Assembly (NCBI RefSeq): GCF_000787375.1
Contig: NZ_JRJU01000002.1
Span: forward strand, 62,001-126,000
Direction: 5' to 3'
From: Halalkalibacter okhensis
Lineage (GTDB): Bacteria > Bacillota > Bacilli > Bacillales > Bacillaceae_D
DNA length: 64,000 nucleotides
Shown here: positions 44,825 through 53,638 of the stretch, one piece after another
How positions within the stretch are numbered: the stretch's first letter is position 1
Layout of the letters: each line of letters opens with the position of its first letter
The notes under the pieces: model-generated
Told to the model about the DNA's origin: nothing
Database searches by the model: none
What the model saw: the letters and a program-made list of their open reading frames with translations, nothing else
Program-made: the position numbers and the translations under genes

Positions 44825-45013
44825 TTAAATATCTTTATTTTTCTTCTCTTCTCTTAATTTATAAAAGCCTAAAATAGCTATAAGTATTGAAATAATATAG
44901 GTTATTAAAACAGATTTCAGCCCTATCTTATCTCTAAATAAATTGAGGAACACCGCAAAAAAATTAAGTATTAACGCCAAACGGAAAATAGCATTTGGAC
45001 TAATTGGTACCAC
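44825..45013 (-). CDS. Small hypothetical two-helix membrane protein
   Basis: A 62-residue frame with two hydrophobic segments (about 8-23 and 34-50) and a charged tail LREEKKNKDI. The only in-frame start is GTG 45013, which directly abuts GGGAGG, so initiation is doubtful; a nearby ATT would be better spaced. No family recognised. Confidence 0.5.
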   Translation of the reverse strand: MVPISPNAIFRLALILNFFAVFLNLFRDKIGLKSVLITYIISILIAILGFYKLREEKKNKDI

Positions 45014-45134
45014 CCTCCCAATCTAATGTTAAGTTATTATACACTATACTCCATTCATTTTTACAATTTTTGTAATACACAAACAATAAATGGTATATTT
45101 AAACATATAATACACAGCAGCACCAGGACGGTTC

Positions 45135-45263
45135 GAGACCAGTGAAAAAGTCAAAAAAACCAACAGCGACTACTAGACATAGAAATCGATACCTCGGACA
45201 GATACTACTTAGTGTAGTTGGATTCCCTCTTTCTATAAGATACTGCACTTTTTCACCAGTCTC
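45135..45263. repeat. Dispersed palindromic repeat with 95-bp loop
   Basis: Arms GAGACCAGTGAAAAAGT (45135-45151) and ACTTTTTCACCAGTCTC (45247-45263) are exact reverse complements. This is an uninterrupted copy of the repeat split by IS1182 at 8.2-10.0 kb. The loop has no gene. Confidence 0.75.
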
Positions 45264-45301
45264 GGACAGTTCTCACGCTTCCTTATGTTACCGAAAAAAA
45301 A

Positions 45302-45328
45302 GAAGCAAGAGATCCGTCCCCTTGCTTC
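45302..45328 (-). terminator. Hairpin directly after ywqA
   Basis: GAAGCAAG and CTTGCTTC pair around ATCCGTCC-type loop sequence, two bases past the ywqA stop. The same motif recurs at other intergenic repeats. Confidence 0.55.
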
Positions 45329-45329
45329 G

Positions 45330-47762
45330 CTAAACCATCAATATCTCTCGAATTTCCTCCTCCGTTAAGGCTTGCGATCCTTGTTCTTTTGAATCCACAA
45401 CCTCCGCAATCAGATCTCTCTTTTTCTCCTGAAGTTCATTGATCTTTTCCTCAATCGTCCCACGTGCCACTAACTTCAACACTTTTACCCTTTTTTTCTG
45501 TCCCATTCTGTGTGCTCGGTCTGCTGCTTGCTCCTCGACCGCCGGATTCCACCACAGATCATATAAGATAACGGTATCGGCACCTGTTAGGTTCAATCCG
45601 GTTCCTCCTACTTTTAGAGAAATCAAGAACAACTCTCTTTCTCCATCATTGAATCGATGGCAAAGATCCAATCGCTCCTCTGAAGGCGTTTGTCCATCAA
45701 GATAGAAATAGGTATGCCCTCTTAACGTCAACTCTCTGCCAATCAGTTCAAGCATTTTCGTGAATTGAGAGAAGATCAGTACTCTTCTTCCAGTATGTTT
45801 TGATTCCTCAAGTATTTGCAGAAGCTGCTCAAATTTGGCTGAGCTTCCCTTATAGCCGTCTACAAACAGAGCAGGATGACAACAAATTTGGCGCAATCTC
45901 GTGATTCCTGCTAATACTTTTATCTTATTTTTTCGCAGTGTATCCTTATCAAGGTGCTTGACGGTTTCATGCCTAAGCTTTGCTAAATAGGCCATATAGA
46001 GCTTTTTTTGTTCAGGGAACAATTCGGCTGATACAAGGGACTCCTCTTTCTCAGGTAACTCAAAAAGCACATCCTCTTTCATTCGACGCAGTAAAAACGG
46101 GCGAACTCTTGTAGCAATTTGTTTCCTCGTTAGCAGGCTGTATTCCTTTAATCCTTGGAACAGTTGAGGAAAGACGACATGATAAATCGCCCAAAGCTCT
46201 TCAAGTGAATTTTCGACCGGTGTTCCTGTCAGTCCAAATCGATGATCAGCCTTAATCCTTTTAACAGCTCGAGCGGTTTGAGTTACCGGGTTTTTAAACG
46301 CCTGAGCTTCATCAAAGAAAACCGTATGAAACCTTTGCTTTTCATACGATTTGATATCACGCCGGAGTAACGGATAGGAAGTAATGATGATATCTTCATT
46401 CATATCCTTTAAAAGCTGTTCTCTCTCTTCTTTCTTTCCATCGATCACAACCGCTTGTAGTTCCGGTGCAAATCTCATGATTTCACTTAACCAGTTATAC
46501 GTTAACGAGGATGGACAAACAATCAACACGGGTTGGCCGCTTTCACGAATACGCGCTAGCTCTGAAACGATGAAGGTAATGCTTTGCACCGTTTTTCCAA
46601 GCCCCATGTCATCAGCTAGAACACCTCCAAAGCCATAGCTTGCGAGGGTCTTCATCCATTGATACCCGTGCTTTTGATAGTCTCGTAATACAGAATCTAA
46701 GTCTTTAGGTACCTCATCTTCTACATTTGCAGGATTTTGCAGCTGATCAAGAAATTGACGAAATGTTTCCTCTGCCTTAAATACATCGCTGTCCTCAATG
46801 GAATCAAGAAACTTGAGTCCTTGTGTGATCGGCATATTCAAACTAGCTTCCCAATCTTGGTCTTGAGACAAAGCGGCATTCAAGAAACGCTGAATTTCTT
46901 CCATTTCTCTAGTCTCAAGCGATAAGAGCGACCCATTTTGAAGACGATAATATTTACGCTTCTCCTCTAACGCCGCTAGAATCTTCTTAATCTCATTGTC
47001 TGCCACCCCGTCCATCTCGAATGTAAATGCCAGCCAATTGGTTCTTTCTTTTTGATTGACCTTCACTCTTATTTTCGGAAAAGCATTCTTTTTAAAGATG
47101 CGGTTTCGGACAGCCGTTGTCGCATAGATTTGGACTTGTTGTTTAAGCTTCGGAACGACATGATATAAAAATTCATACTCAAGTAATTCATTTTGCATGA
47201 AATAACCGCCATCTGTTTTTGAAAAACCACTTTCCTCCATTAGTTGCAGGATTTCCTCTTCTTTTTCCAAATCTCTGATCACCATCGGTCCTTTGGCTAC
47301 GTCTCGGCTTTCTAATGGTTGAATCATGATATTTTCATAATGAAATTCTAGTCCTGCAAGCAGTCGGTTTCTCAAACGATCCAAGTAAAGCTTGGCAACA
47401 AGAGGGGCTTTCAACATCTCCACAGACAACGCTTTTGAAAGGTGGACCACACCCATTTTTTTCAATCCCGGTACGATTTCTGTAAGAAAAAATTCAATTT
47501 GTCCCTGTGGAATCGGAACATTATTGTTACTTGGAGACGCTAGCATTTGCTTTAACTCAAATAATCGATTGCAATCTTTTTCCTCTAGTTGAAACACATT
47601 CCCCTCACATAACACCACACGATAAAGAGGTAAAACACTCATTCGTTCAAAACCTTTGATCGTCAATTGATAATCGAGACCCTCGGTATCTTCAAGCGTA
47701 AATTGGATAGGAGGGGCTCCTTCCACCAGTTGTAATCGCTCAAAAACATGCCCATCATGCAT
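45330..47762 (-). CDS. ywqA: SNF2-family DNA helicase/ATPase, YwqA type
   Basis: An 810-residue Swi2/Snf2 ATPase. The N-terminal 350 residues are helicase-associated; Walker A DDMGLGKT is at 384-391, the DEAQ box at 484-487, and the C-terminal RecA domain has RVLIFSQFTKMLELIGREL and LKVGGTGLNLTGADTVILYD with the DRAHRMGQ arginine finger motif. It overlaps the SWIM-domain gene upstream by 8 bases, the same pairing as ywqA-ywqB in Bacillus subtilis. It is thought to remodel protein-DNA complexes; the biological role is unclear. Confidence 0.93.
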   Translation of the reverse strand: MHDGHVFERLQLVEGAPPIQFTLEDTEGLDYQLTIKGFERMSVLPLYRVVLCEGNVFQLEEKDCNRLFELKQMLASPSNNNVPIPQGQIEFFLTEIVPGLKKMGVVHLSKALSVEMLKAPLVAKLYLDRLRNRLLAGLEFHYENIMIQPLESRDVAKGPMVIRDLEKEEEILQLMEESGFSKTDGGYFMQNELLEYEFLYHVVPKLKQQVQIYATTAVRNRIFKKNAFPKIRVKVNQKERTNWLAFTFEMDGVADNEIKKILAALEEKRKYYRLQNGSLLSLETREMEEIQRFLNAALSQDQDWEASLNMPITQGLKFLDSIEDSDVFKAEETFRQFLDQLQNPANVEDEVPKDLDSVLRDYQKHGYQWMKTLASYGFGGVLADDMGLGKTVQSITFIVSELARIRESGQPVLIVCPSSLTYNWLSEIMRFAPELQAVVIDGKKEEREQLLKDMNEDIIITSYPLLRRDIKSYEKQRFHTVFFDEAQAFKNPVTQTARAVKRIKADHRFGLTGTPVENSLEELWAIYHVVFPQLFQGLKEYSLLTRKQIATRVRPFLLRRMKEDVLFELPEKEESLVSAELFPEQKKLYMAYLAKLRHETVKHLDKDTLRKNKIKVLAGITRLRQICCHPALFVDGYKGSSAKFEQLLQILEESKHTGRRVLIFSQFTKMLELIGRELTLRGHTYFYLDGQTPSEERLDLCHRFNDGERELFLISLKVGGTGLNLTGADTVILYDLWWNPAVEEQAADRAHRMGQKKRVKVLKLVARGTIEEKINELQEKKRDLIAEVVDSKEQGSQALTEEEIREILMV

Positions 47763-48516
47763 CAGCGAAATGAATGGGGCTTTTTAAGAATAAAGGGATA
47801 AGGTCCTCCCAAGAGGATGGAGGAATCAGTAATGTCTGATTTTTATCAAAAGGCATTGCTTCAAGAAAGGCTTTTTCATCATGAATGATCCGAATTAGCT
47901 GTTGAATAACGGCATCTGTTTCCTCACAGAAACAGTGAATGCTTGGGTCATAGATACCTACACTCGGCTTTCCTTGTTTCACTTGTTCTAGAAACTCTCG
48001 TATGGATCGTACTTTTGTTTTCCCGATCTCAACTTCCATTCCAAGCAAGAGCTGATTCGTTCCAATCAAAACAGGTTTAATCGTAAATCTGGCCGTCAGC
48101 ACTTCTCTTTTTTCAAAATAACGTTGCTGCCCACTTGTTTGTGTTGATTTTTCTTGAAAAAGAGAAATAATGTCTTTTGTTAATTCACCAAAGGCAGCTG
48201 AATCAGTTTGCACACTTAAAAGGGGTGGCCCTTGCCGCTTGCGATCATAAATCGAAAGTAACACGGCCGCAATATGTTGGCAGCTTTTATGAAAATTAGC
48301 TAATGTCGGACAACTGCATGTCATCTGAATGTCTCCATCTTCTCCTTTTTCAATGGTGACATGAAAGTCTTCCTTCCCGCTAACCGTCGCTTCACACAAT
48401 TCAGAACCATACTCTTGAAATGTCACTTTATTGGATCGATAAAAAGAGTCTCCTTTTTTATAGGAGACAATGCCGCATATTTCTTTAATTTTCTTGTGAG
48501 TTAGTTTCATCTCCAT
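47755..48516 (-). CDS. ywqB: SWIM zinc-finger protein, YwqB type
   Basis: A 253-residue protein with a SWIM motif CSC-x9-CQH (C67, C69, C79, H81), the zinc-binding module that accompanies bacterial SNF2 helicases. The remaining sequence has no known motif. It is first in the ywqB-ywqA operon with an 8-base overlap. The start ATG 48516 has a moderate ribosome site (AAGAGAG). Confidence 0.9.
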   Translation of the reverse strand: MEMKLTHKKIKEICGIVSYKKGDSFYRSNKVTFQEYGSELCEATVSGKEDFHVTIEKGEDGDIQMTCSCPTLANFHKSCQHIAAVLLSIYDRKRQGPPLLSVQTDSAAFGELTKDIISLFQEKSTQTSGQQRYFEKREVLTARFTIKPVLIGTNQLLLGMEVEIGKTKVRSIREFLEQVKQGKPSVGIYDPSIHCFCEETDAVIQQLIRIIHDEKAFLEAMPFDKNQTLLIPPSSWEDLIPLFLKSPIHFADA

Positions 48517-48977
48517 GACTTCTGCTCTCTTCTTTTCTCTTCTAGAATTTGTCGTTAATAAAACACTATCACAATTTGGATGAACAAAAAAGGTTCAAGC
48601 TTAGGGTACCACGATATGAATCATTAACTCTATGAGTTGTAACCTTTACTTACATAGGTAATGCCTTGACTTAGATTAAAAATGTATTGAATATTGTTCC
48701 GAATAACTGATAGTTACCAAACAAAATGACATACAGTGAGCATAAATCAAACAGATTCTCTCACCTGTTCCAAGAGCCTACCTGTATAACTCAAAACAAA
48801 AAAGCATGAGTTCCCAAGACCACTGAAAAAGGTACGATTTTCACCTTTTTCAGTGGTCTTTAAGCAATGAGTGGGGTTTTCATAGCAGGCGCGCAACGTG
48901 TGGAGCCATTGCTGCTTCCTCGAATCTTTTAAAAGGACTTTTTCAGTGCCTTTGAGTTCCCCCATGCCTTCCCCTAC
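48517..48977. other. Intergenic region with palindromic repeats
   Basis: No credible gene. It contains an 18-bp perfect stem at 48816-48860 and a further TTTTTCAGTG element near 48930. A 72-codon frame at 48747-48965 is built from these repeats. Confidence 0.6.
48816..48860. repeat. Perfect 18-bp palindrome, CACTGAAAAAGGT type
   Basis: AAGACCACTGAAAAAGGT (48816-48833) and its exact reverse complement (48843-48860) with a 9-base loop. Related in sequence to hairpins at 49.4 and 45.1 kb. Confidence 0.7.
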
Positions 48978-49268
48978 CTAAAAATCGACAACAATTAAAT
49001 CTTCTAAGCCGAGTTCATTCTTTAAATAATCGACAACTTCTTGATGCTTCGGGTGCGGTCCAAAGTTCTCAAGTGCTTGTTTGTCCTCAAATTTCACGGT
49101 CATTCCCACTTCATATCCTTGATTTCGATTAGAAAAATTTCGTCCTTGTTGGATATCGATAATACCAGGGATTTCATCCTTTAATTTCAGTGTTTTCTCT
49201 ATAAGCTTATCGACCTGGCTATCTGATACTTTTCTCGAAAATTTAATTAGTACAATATGGGTAACCAT
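48978..49268 (-). CDS. Dabb-family stress-responsive A/B barrel protein
   Basis: A 96-residue ferredoxin-fold protein: begins MVTHIVLIKFSRKVSDSQVD, with GRNFSNRNQGYEVGMTVKF and HPKHQEVVDYL, the typical Dabb signatures. Such proteins are dimeric; some are stress-induced, others act on polyketides. The neighbours give no firm substrate. The start is a clear ATG with a moderate ribosome site. Confidence 0.88.
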   Translation of the reverse strand: MVTHIVLIKFSRKVSDSQVDKLIEKTLKLKDEIPGIIDIQQGRNFSNRNQGYEVGMTVKFEDKQALENFGPHPKHQEVVDYLKNELGLEDLIVVDF

Positions 49269-49366
49269 CGATATCTTTGCCCCTTTCCTTTTTTGAAAAA
49301 ATAATGTCCTGCTAGTGTCTAACTAGCAGAACAACTTCACCAGATACAATCTCCTTTATTAGGAGG

Positions 49367-49453
49367 GAACTGAAAAGGGTAAAAATCGACCTTTTTCAAG
49401 TTCTAATTTAAGTGGGAACTGAAAAAGGTGAAAACCAACCTTTTTCAGTTCCC
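49367..49453 (-). terminator. Tandem terminator hairpins after the permease gene
   Basis: The inner hairpin, GGGAACTGAAAAAGGT with its perfect 16-bp complement at 49414-49453, starts 5 bases after the permease stop; a second, imperfect copy (49370-49405) follows. Neither has a strong T-tract on the minus strand. Confidence 0.6.
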
Positions 49454-49457
49454 TCTT

Positions 49458-50810
49458 TTATGCTGCTTTATTTTCAGAATCACGGCTTTTACTTTGCTGC
49501 TTCTCAAGTATAAAGTAGAGGACGACCCCAACAATGAGAGCATGTGTGGCCCCGTAAGTAGCCAACACAATGGCCGTGACCATCGCTACTCCTCGACTCA
49601 CGTCTGTTTTCACATAGCTTAATCCTAAAGTGATACATAAATAGCCTGTTAAGATGAGCGTAATCGATAGTGCAATTGGTAAAAATGGCTGAAACAAAGT
49701 GACTAACGGGAGAATGAAGCACCCTGCCGTCAATGAAATAACGAGTGAATTCGTACCTGAATAAATCGATTCCATCGCCTTTCTCCCATATGTATATCGT
49801 TCAACCACAGAAGCCGTCCCAGCGGTAAAGATCGGACCCGCTAATCCAGCGTGTGGCGCAAATAGACCATGAACAAAGTTTCTTATAAAAGCAACAAGGT
49901 GAAGCTTTGTCACATCATAATCGATCATTTCATCTTTTCTCACCTTATCTGCCCGCTCAACAAGGGATGTTCCTACGATGATATCGCCGTAAGCGATAAT
50001 GTACCCCATGATGGCGATCGGAATGGCAAGCATAAAGATCTCCAGGCTAGGAAATCCAACGACAAAAGGCGTATATCCCCACATTTCAGCAAAGTTAGGA
50101 GTCGTAATGCCCCATTGCACGTTTGGAGATGGATATTCCTTTACGGCCCAACCAATAAAAATAGCCATTAAAATTGCTGGCATAATACCGAAATTCGCAA
50201 CGACTCTAGCTACCTGACTTTTTTTGTATAACGATTTATAGTAGCTAGAAAACATCATAAACAAGCAAAACAGTCCACCAATAATTAATGAGATCGGTGT
50301 TTCAGCCAGACGTCCCCCAGGTTGAAATTCACCAATTAAAGCCGCTAATCCAGCCCCAATTAATATACCAGCTTTTAAAGAGGACGGTAGTTTATGGACA
50401 ATGACTTTTCCAAGTCCCGTAATCCCTAAAATTAAAAAGATGGCTGCCACTAAGAGATGAACAGCGACTAAGGCTTGAATGGCCTCAGGTCCAGGTTCAA
50501 AGTTCCCTAGAAAGATCACGAGTAACGGAATCAATGGTGTTATTAATCCAGGAACAAAAGGAGTTCCTAAAGCCGTTTGAACAAGCATTAGGAGGTGAAA
50601 GACGATAACGACAGCAAGCGCAGCCTCATAGGACATTCCTACGTGACTTTCTAGTATTGGTATGATACTTAACCCTATCGAAAATAGAACAAATCCTTGG
50701 ATGATTTCCGGCATTTCCAATCTGTAATGAATGAATGGAAGTCTAAATTTAAAAGGACCGATTGGCCAGTAAGGAAGTTCTTCTCCGTTTTTTCGTTTAT
50801 ATAATGCCAT
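49458..50810 (-). CDS. SLC23/NCS2-type (xanthine/uracil-like) permease
   Basis: A 450-residue polytopic membrane protein with about 12-14 hydrophobic segments; the pattern AGLAGPIFTAGTASVVERYT and the TM3-like VPGLITPLIPLL suggest the nucleobase/ascorbate (SLC23, NCS2) fold. Family assignment is moderate and the substrate is unknown. It lies 19 bases after a flavin monooxygenase gene, so it may import the aromatic or purine substrate of that enzyme. ATG 50810 follows AATAAGGAG. Confidence 0.7.
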   Translation of the reverse strand: MALYKRKNGEELPYWPIGPFKFRLPFIHYRLEMPEIIQGFVLFSIGLSIIPILESHVGMSYEAALAVVIVFHLLMLVQTALGTPFVPGLITPLIPLLVIFLGNFEPGPEAIQALVAVHLLVAAIFLILGITGLGKVIVHKLPSSLKAGILIGAGLAALIGEFQPGGRLAETPISLIIGGLFCLFMMFSSYYKSLYKKSQVARVVANFGIMPAILMAIFIGWAVKEYPSPNVQWGITTPNFAEMWGYTPFVVGFPSLEIFMLAIPIAIMGYIIAYGDIIVGTSLVERADKVRKDEMIDYDVTKLHLVAFIRNFVHGLFAPHAGLAGPIFTAGTASVVERYTYGRKAMESIYSGTNSLVISLTAGCFILPLVTLFQPFLPIALSITLILTGYLCITLGLSYVKTDVSRGVAMVTAIVLATYGATHALIVGVVLYFILEKQQSKSRDSENKAA

Positions 50811-50829
50811 TGGTCGACTCCTTATTCGA

Positions 50830-52089
50830 TTAGACTTTCATTTTATTTAGTCGTTCTTTATCAAACCCAGCTATCTTCTTGTATTTATTTGCAATACTTT
50901 CTAGTTCCTCCTGAGAAATCACATCGTGTAAATTCTCAAACCCGTTAGGTGCACGTTCTTCCACAATTTGCATAACACTTTCAGGTCCATTTTGGCGGTT
51001 ACTTCTAACAATAGAAGCTGTCGGTTCAAGACGAGCTTGCTCATAGGCACGAAGAGCATTTATCACATTACTCTCTTTCGCTAATGCATTCCCTAAAGCA
51101 TCCGCATCAAGAATCGCTTGTGATGCCCCGTTTGACCCGATTGGGTACATCGGATGTGCTGCATCACCTAGTAAGGTCACTCTTCCAAAGCTCCATTGTG
51201 GTAATGGATCACGGTCAACCATTGGAAATTCATAGACATCATCTGTCTCTTCAATTAATTTTGGGATGTCTAGAAAATCAAACTTCCAATTGGCAAAATC
51301 AGAGGCAAATTTTTGTTTGTCAATTTTTTTATTCCAATTACTACGAGGAGGGGCCTCATCATTGATTGTTAACTCAGCAATCCAATTAACGAGTGATCTC
51401 CCTTCTGCTATCGCCTCTGGACAGATAGGATATGCGACAAACTTTTGGTCCTGGTACCCTGACATAATCATCGTTTTTCCGGTAAGAAACTGAGAAGACT
51501 CGGTCAGACCTCTCCATAAGATTCGTCCACTGAATTTCGGCTCTCCTTCATTCGGATAAAATGATTTCCTTACAACGGAATGAATACCATCTGCTGCTAT
51601 AAGCATATCAGCTTGATAGGTTCCTAATTTTTGTCCCGTTTTCCGATCGGTAAATTGTACTTCAACACGATCTTCATAACGTTCAAAAGAGCTAAGATGA
51701 TGCCCAGTCATCACAGCATCTTCCCCTAATTCCTTTTTCACCGCATGATATAAAATCATCTGCAGTCTTCCTCGGTGGATCGAGTATTGTGGCCACTCAT
51801 ACCCTGAAGCAAGCCCACGAGGCTCTTGCCATATTTCCTGACCATATTTAGAAAAGTATCTCAATTCGGCTGTTTTTACTCCTGCCTTCTCTAGTTCGTC
51901 CGCCAATCCAAGCTCGGTTAACACGCGTACTGCATGCGGGAGAAGATTTATTCCTACTCCTAATTCTCGAATTTCTTGAACACTTTCAAATACACGCACT
52001 GACGCACCACCGCGATAAAGTTTTAAGGCAGTAACAAGCCCCCCGATCCCTCCACCGGCGATAATGACAGATTTCTTAGTTGTAGTCAC
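50830..52089 (-). CDS. PhzS-like flavin-dependent monooxygenase
   Basis: A 419-residue group A flavoprotein hydroxylase. FAD motifs: AGGGIGG near the N-terminus, the DG motif LIAADGIHSVVRK and GD motif VTLLGDAAHPMYPIGSNGAS. Segments such as GVGINLLPHAVR, PQYSIHRG and MVDRDPLP closely follow PhzS, the phenazine-1-carboxylate hydroxylase. No other phenazine genes are present, so an aromatic-ring hydroxylase of unknown substrate is the safer call. Start GTG 52089 follows GTGAGGGAG and is preferred to ATG 52110. Confidence 0.87.
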   Translation of the reverse strand: MTTTKKSVIIAGGGIGGLVTALKLYRGGASVRVFESVQEIRELGVGINLLPHAVRVLTELGLADELEKAGVKTAELRYFSKYGQEIWQEPRGLASGYEWPQYSIHRGRLQMILYHAVKKELGEDAVMTGHHLSSFERYEDRVEVQFTDRKTGQKLGTYQADMLIAADGIHSVVRKSFYPNEGEPKFSGRILWRGLTESSQFLTGKTMIMSGYQDQKFVAYPICPEAIAEGRSLVNWIAELTINDEAPPRSNWNKKIDKQKFASDFANWKFDFLDIPKLIEETDDVYEFPMVDRDPLPQWSFGRVTLLGDAAHPMYPIGSNGASQAILDADALGNALAKESNVINALRAYEQARLEPTASIVRSNRQNGPESVMQIVEERAPNGFENLHDVISQEELESIANKYKKIAGFDKERLNKMKV

Positions 52090-52472
52090 AAAATCTCCCT
52101 CACTTTGCAATTTTTCATAATTATCTCATAAATCAGCATTATATGTATACACTATTACACGAATTTTTTTGTGACAGCACAGGGAGTCTGATTAGTCGAT
52201 CGGACATGGGATCATCCTTTCTATCTTGTAATCTTAATTTCAATGTAATTTTTCTTTCTTGTTTTTTATCATTCTACATCTTACTCTGTGCTCCTGTATA
52301 TTTTTAACATTATCTATCCTCACTATCTAGCTAGGATGTTTTATTTATAGGTATAGAGGAAGGCACAACTAGCAGAAAAATCCGCTAGTTGTGCCTTTTT
52401 TCGGGCAAAATTCCCTTTGTTTAGCGAAACTAAAGAAGCAAGAGATCTCCCCTCGCTTCTCCACTTTACCTC
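52090..52472. other. Intergenic region downstream of mmsB
   Basis: No gene. It holds a hairpin at 52359-52397 that matches the one at 5603-5643, and a repeat fragment AGCGAAACTAAAGAAGCAAG (52420-52439) shared with other intergenic regions. The promoter of the monooxygenase gene is presumably near 52120-52200 but is not obvious. Confidence 0.6.
52359..52397. repeat. Terminator-like palindrome, second copy
   Basis: GAAGGCACAACTAGC pairs with GCTAGTTGTGCCTT; TTTTTT follows on the plus strand. Same sequence family as 5603-5643. Confidence 0.7.
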
Positions 52473-53636
52473 TTATGAAGATTTTTTCTTATTAATAATA
52501 TCAAAGGCAACTGCCGCTAATAATACTAACCCTTTAATCGCTTGTTGCCAATCAATTCCTAGTCCTAATATAGACATACCATTATTCATTACACCCATTA
52601 CTAAACCACCAACAATTGCACCAATGACCGTACCTACCCCACCATATGCTGACGCACCACCGATGAATACGGCCGCGATCGCATCTAATTCAAATAAGTT
52701 ACCTGCTCTTGGAGTCGCTGCATTTAGTCGTGCTGCAAAAATAAGTCCAGATAAAGCTGATAGTACGCCCATGTTAACAAATACGCCAAATGTAACTTGC
52801 TTCGTTTTTACCCCTGATAAAGAAGCTGCTTTTAAATTCCCTCCGACTGCATAGATGTGGCGACCAATAATCGTCTTTTGCATCACAAATGTATATCCTA
52901 CAATTAGTACGAATAAGATGATGAGAATGTTTGGAATGCCTCTATACGTAGCTAACACATACGTAAACAAGTTAATAACAGCGAAAATAGCAACTAACTT
53001 GGCAACAAATAAACCTTGAGGCAAAACATCAAATTGATACTTCACTTGGTTCTTTCTCGTTCTAATTTCCATCACAATCAAAATGATAGAAAGAATGAAT
53101 CCAATGATGATTGAGAAAACATGAAGACCTTCTCCACCAAAAATATTTGGAATAAATCCGTTGCTTATTTGTTGGAAAGAAGTTGGATATGGAGCTATGG
53201 ATTGCCCTTGTAACACAACTAACGTTAATCCCCTAAACAATAACATTCCGGCTAATGTAACAATGAAAGCTGGTATCCCAACATACGCTACCCAGAATCC
53301 TTGCCATGCTCCGATTAATGCACCTACAAGTAAACAAATGATAACCGCTAAAAATGGGTTCATTTGCAAATTGACCATAAGGATTGCTGAGATCGCCCCT
53401 ACAAAGGCAGCAATCGAACCAACAGACAAGTCAATATGACCGGTAATAATAACAAGGACCATTCCAATTGCCAAAACTAAGATATAACTATTTTGTAAGA
53501 TAAGGTTCGTAATATTTAAAGGTTTTAATAACGTACCATCGGTTAGAATTTGAAACAAAACAACGATAAAGACTAATGCGATAATCATGCTATATTGTTT
53601 CAGATTATTTTTAAATAAATTGGTAATCGAACTCAC
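52473..53636 (-). CDS. mmsB: Multiple-monosaccharide ABC transporter permease (MmsB/GguB)
   Basis: A 387-residue membrane protein with about ten hydrophobic segments and the AraH/RbsC-type signatures ITGHIDLSVGSIAAFVGAIS and AAVFIGGASAYGGVGTVIGA. Length and pairing identify the GguB/MmsB subgroup that moves several pentoses and hexoses. The start is GTG 53636; its ribosome site AGGGGGGAG lies inside the end of mmsA, 2 bases away, so translation is coupled. It forms one membrane complex with MmsA and the ChvE-like binding protein. Confidence 0.92.
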   Translation of the reverse strand: MSSITNLFKNNLKQYSMIIALVFIVVLFQILTDGTLLKPLNITNLILQNSYILVLAIGMVLVIITGHIDLSVGSIAAFVGAISAILMVNLQMNPFLAVIICLLVGALIGAWQGFWVAYVGIPAFIVTLAGMLLFRGLTLVVLQGQSIAPYPTSFQQISNGFIPNIFGGEGLHVFSIIIGFILSIILIVMEIRTRKNQVKYQFDVLPQGLFVAKLVAIFAVINLFTYVLATYRGIPNILIILFVLIVGYTFVMQKTIIGRHIYAVGGNLKAASLSGVKTKQVTFGVFVNMGVLSALSGLIFAARLNAATPRAGNLFELDAIAAVFIGGASAYGGVGTVIGAIVGGLVMGVMNNGMSILGLGIDWQQAIKGLVLLAAVAFDIINKKKSS

Positions 53637-53638
53637 TT

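Noticed and set aside
45302-45328. Considered as an attachment site for a mobile element
   Set aside because: The motif recurs as an intergenic hairpin at several positions and has no adjacent integrase here.
48747-48965. 72-codon open frame on the minus strand
   Set aside because: Most of it is translated hairpin repeat. Similar frames are likely to recur wherever the repeat lies, which does not make them genes.
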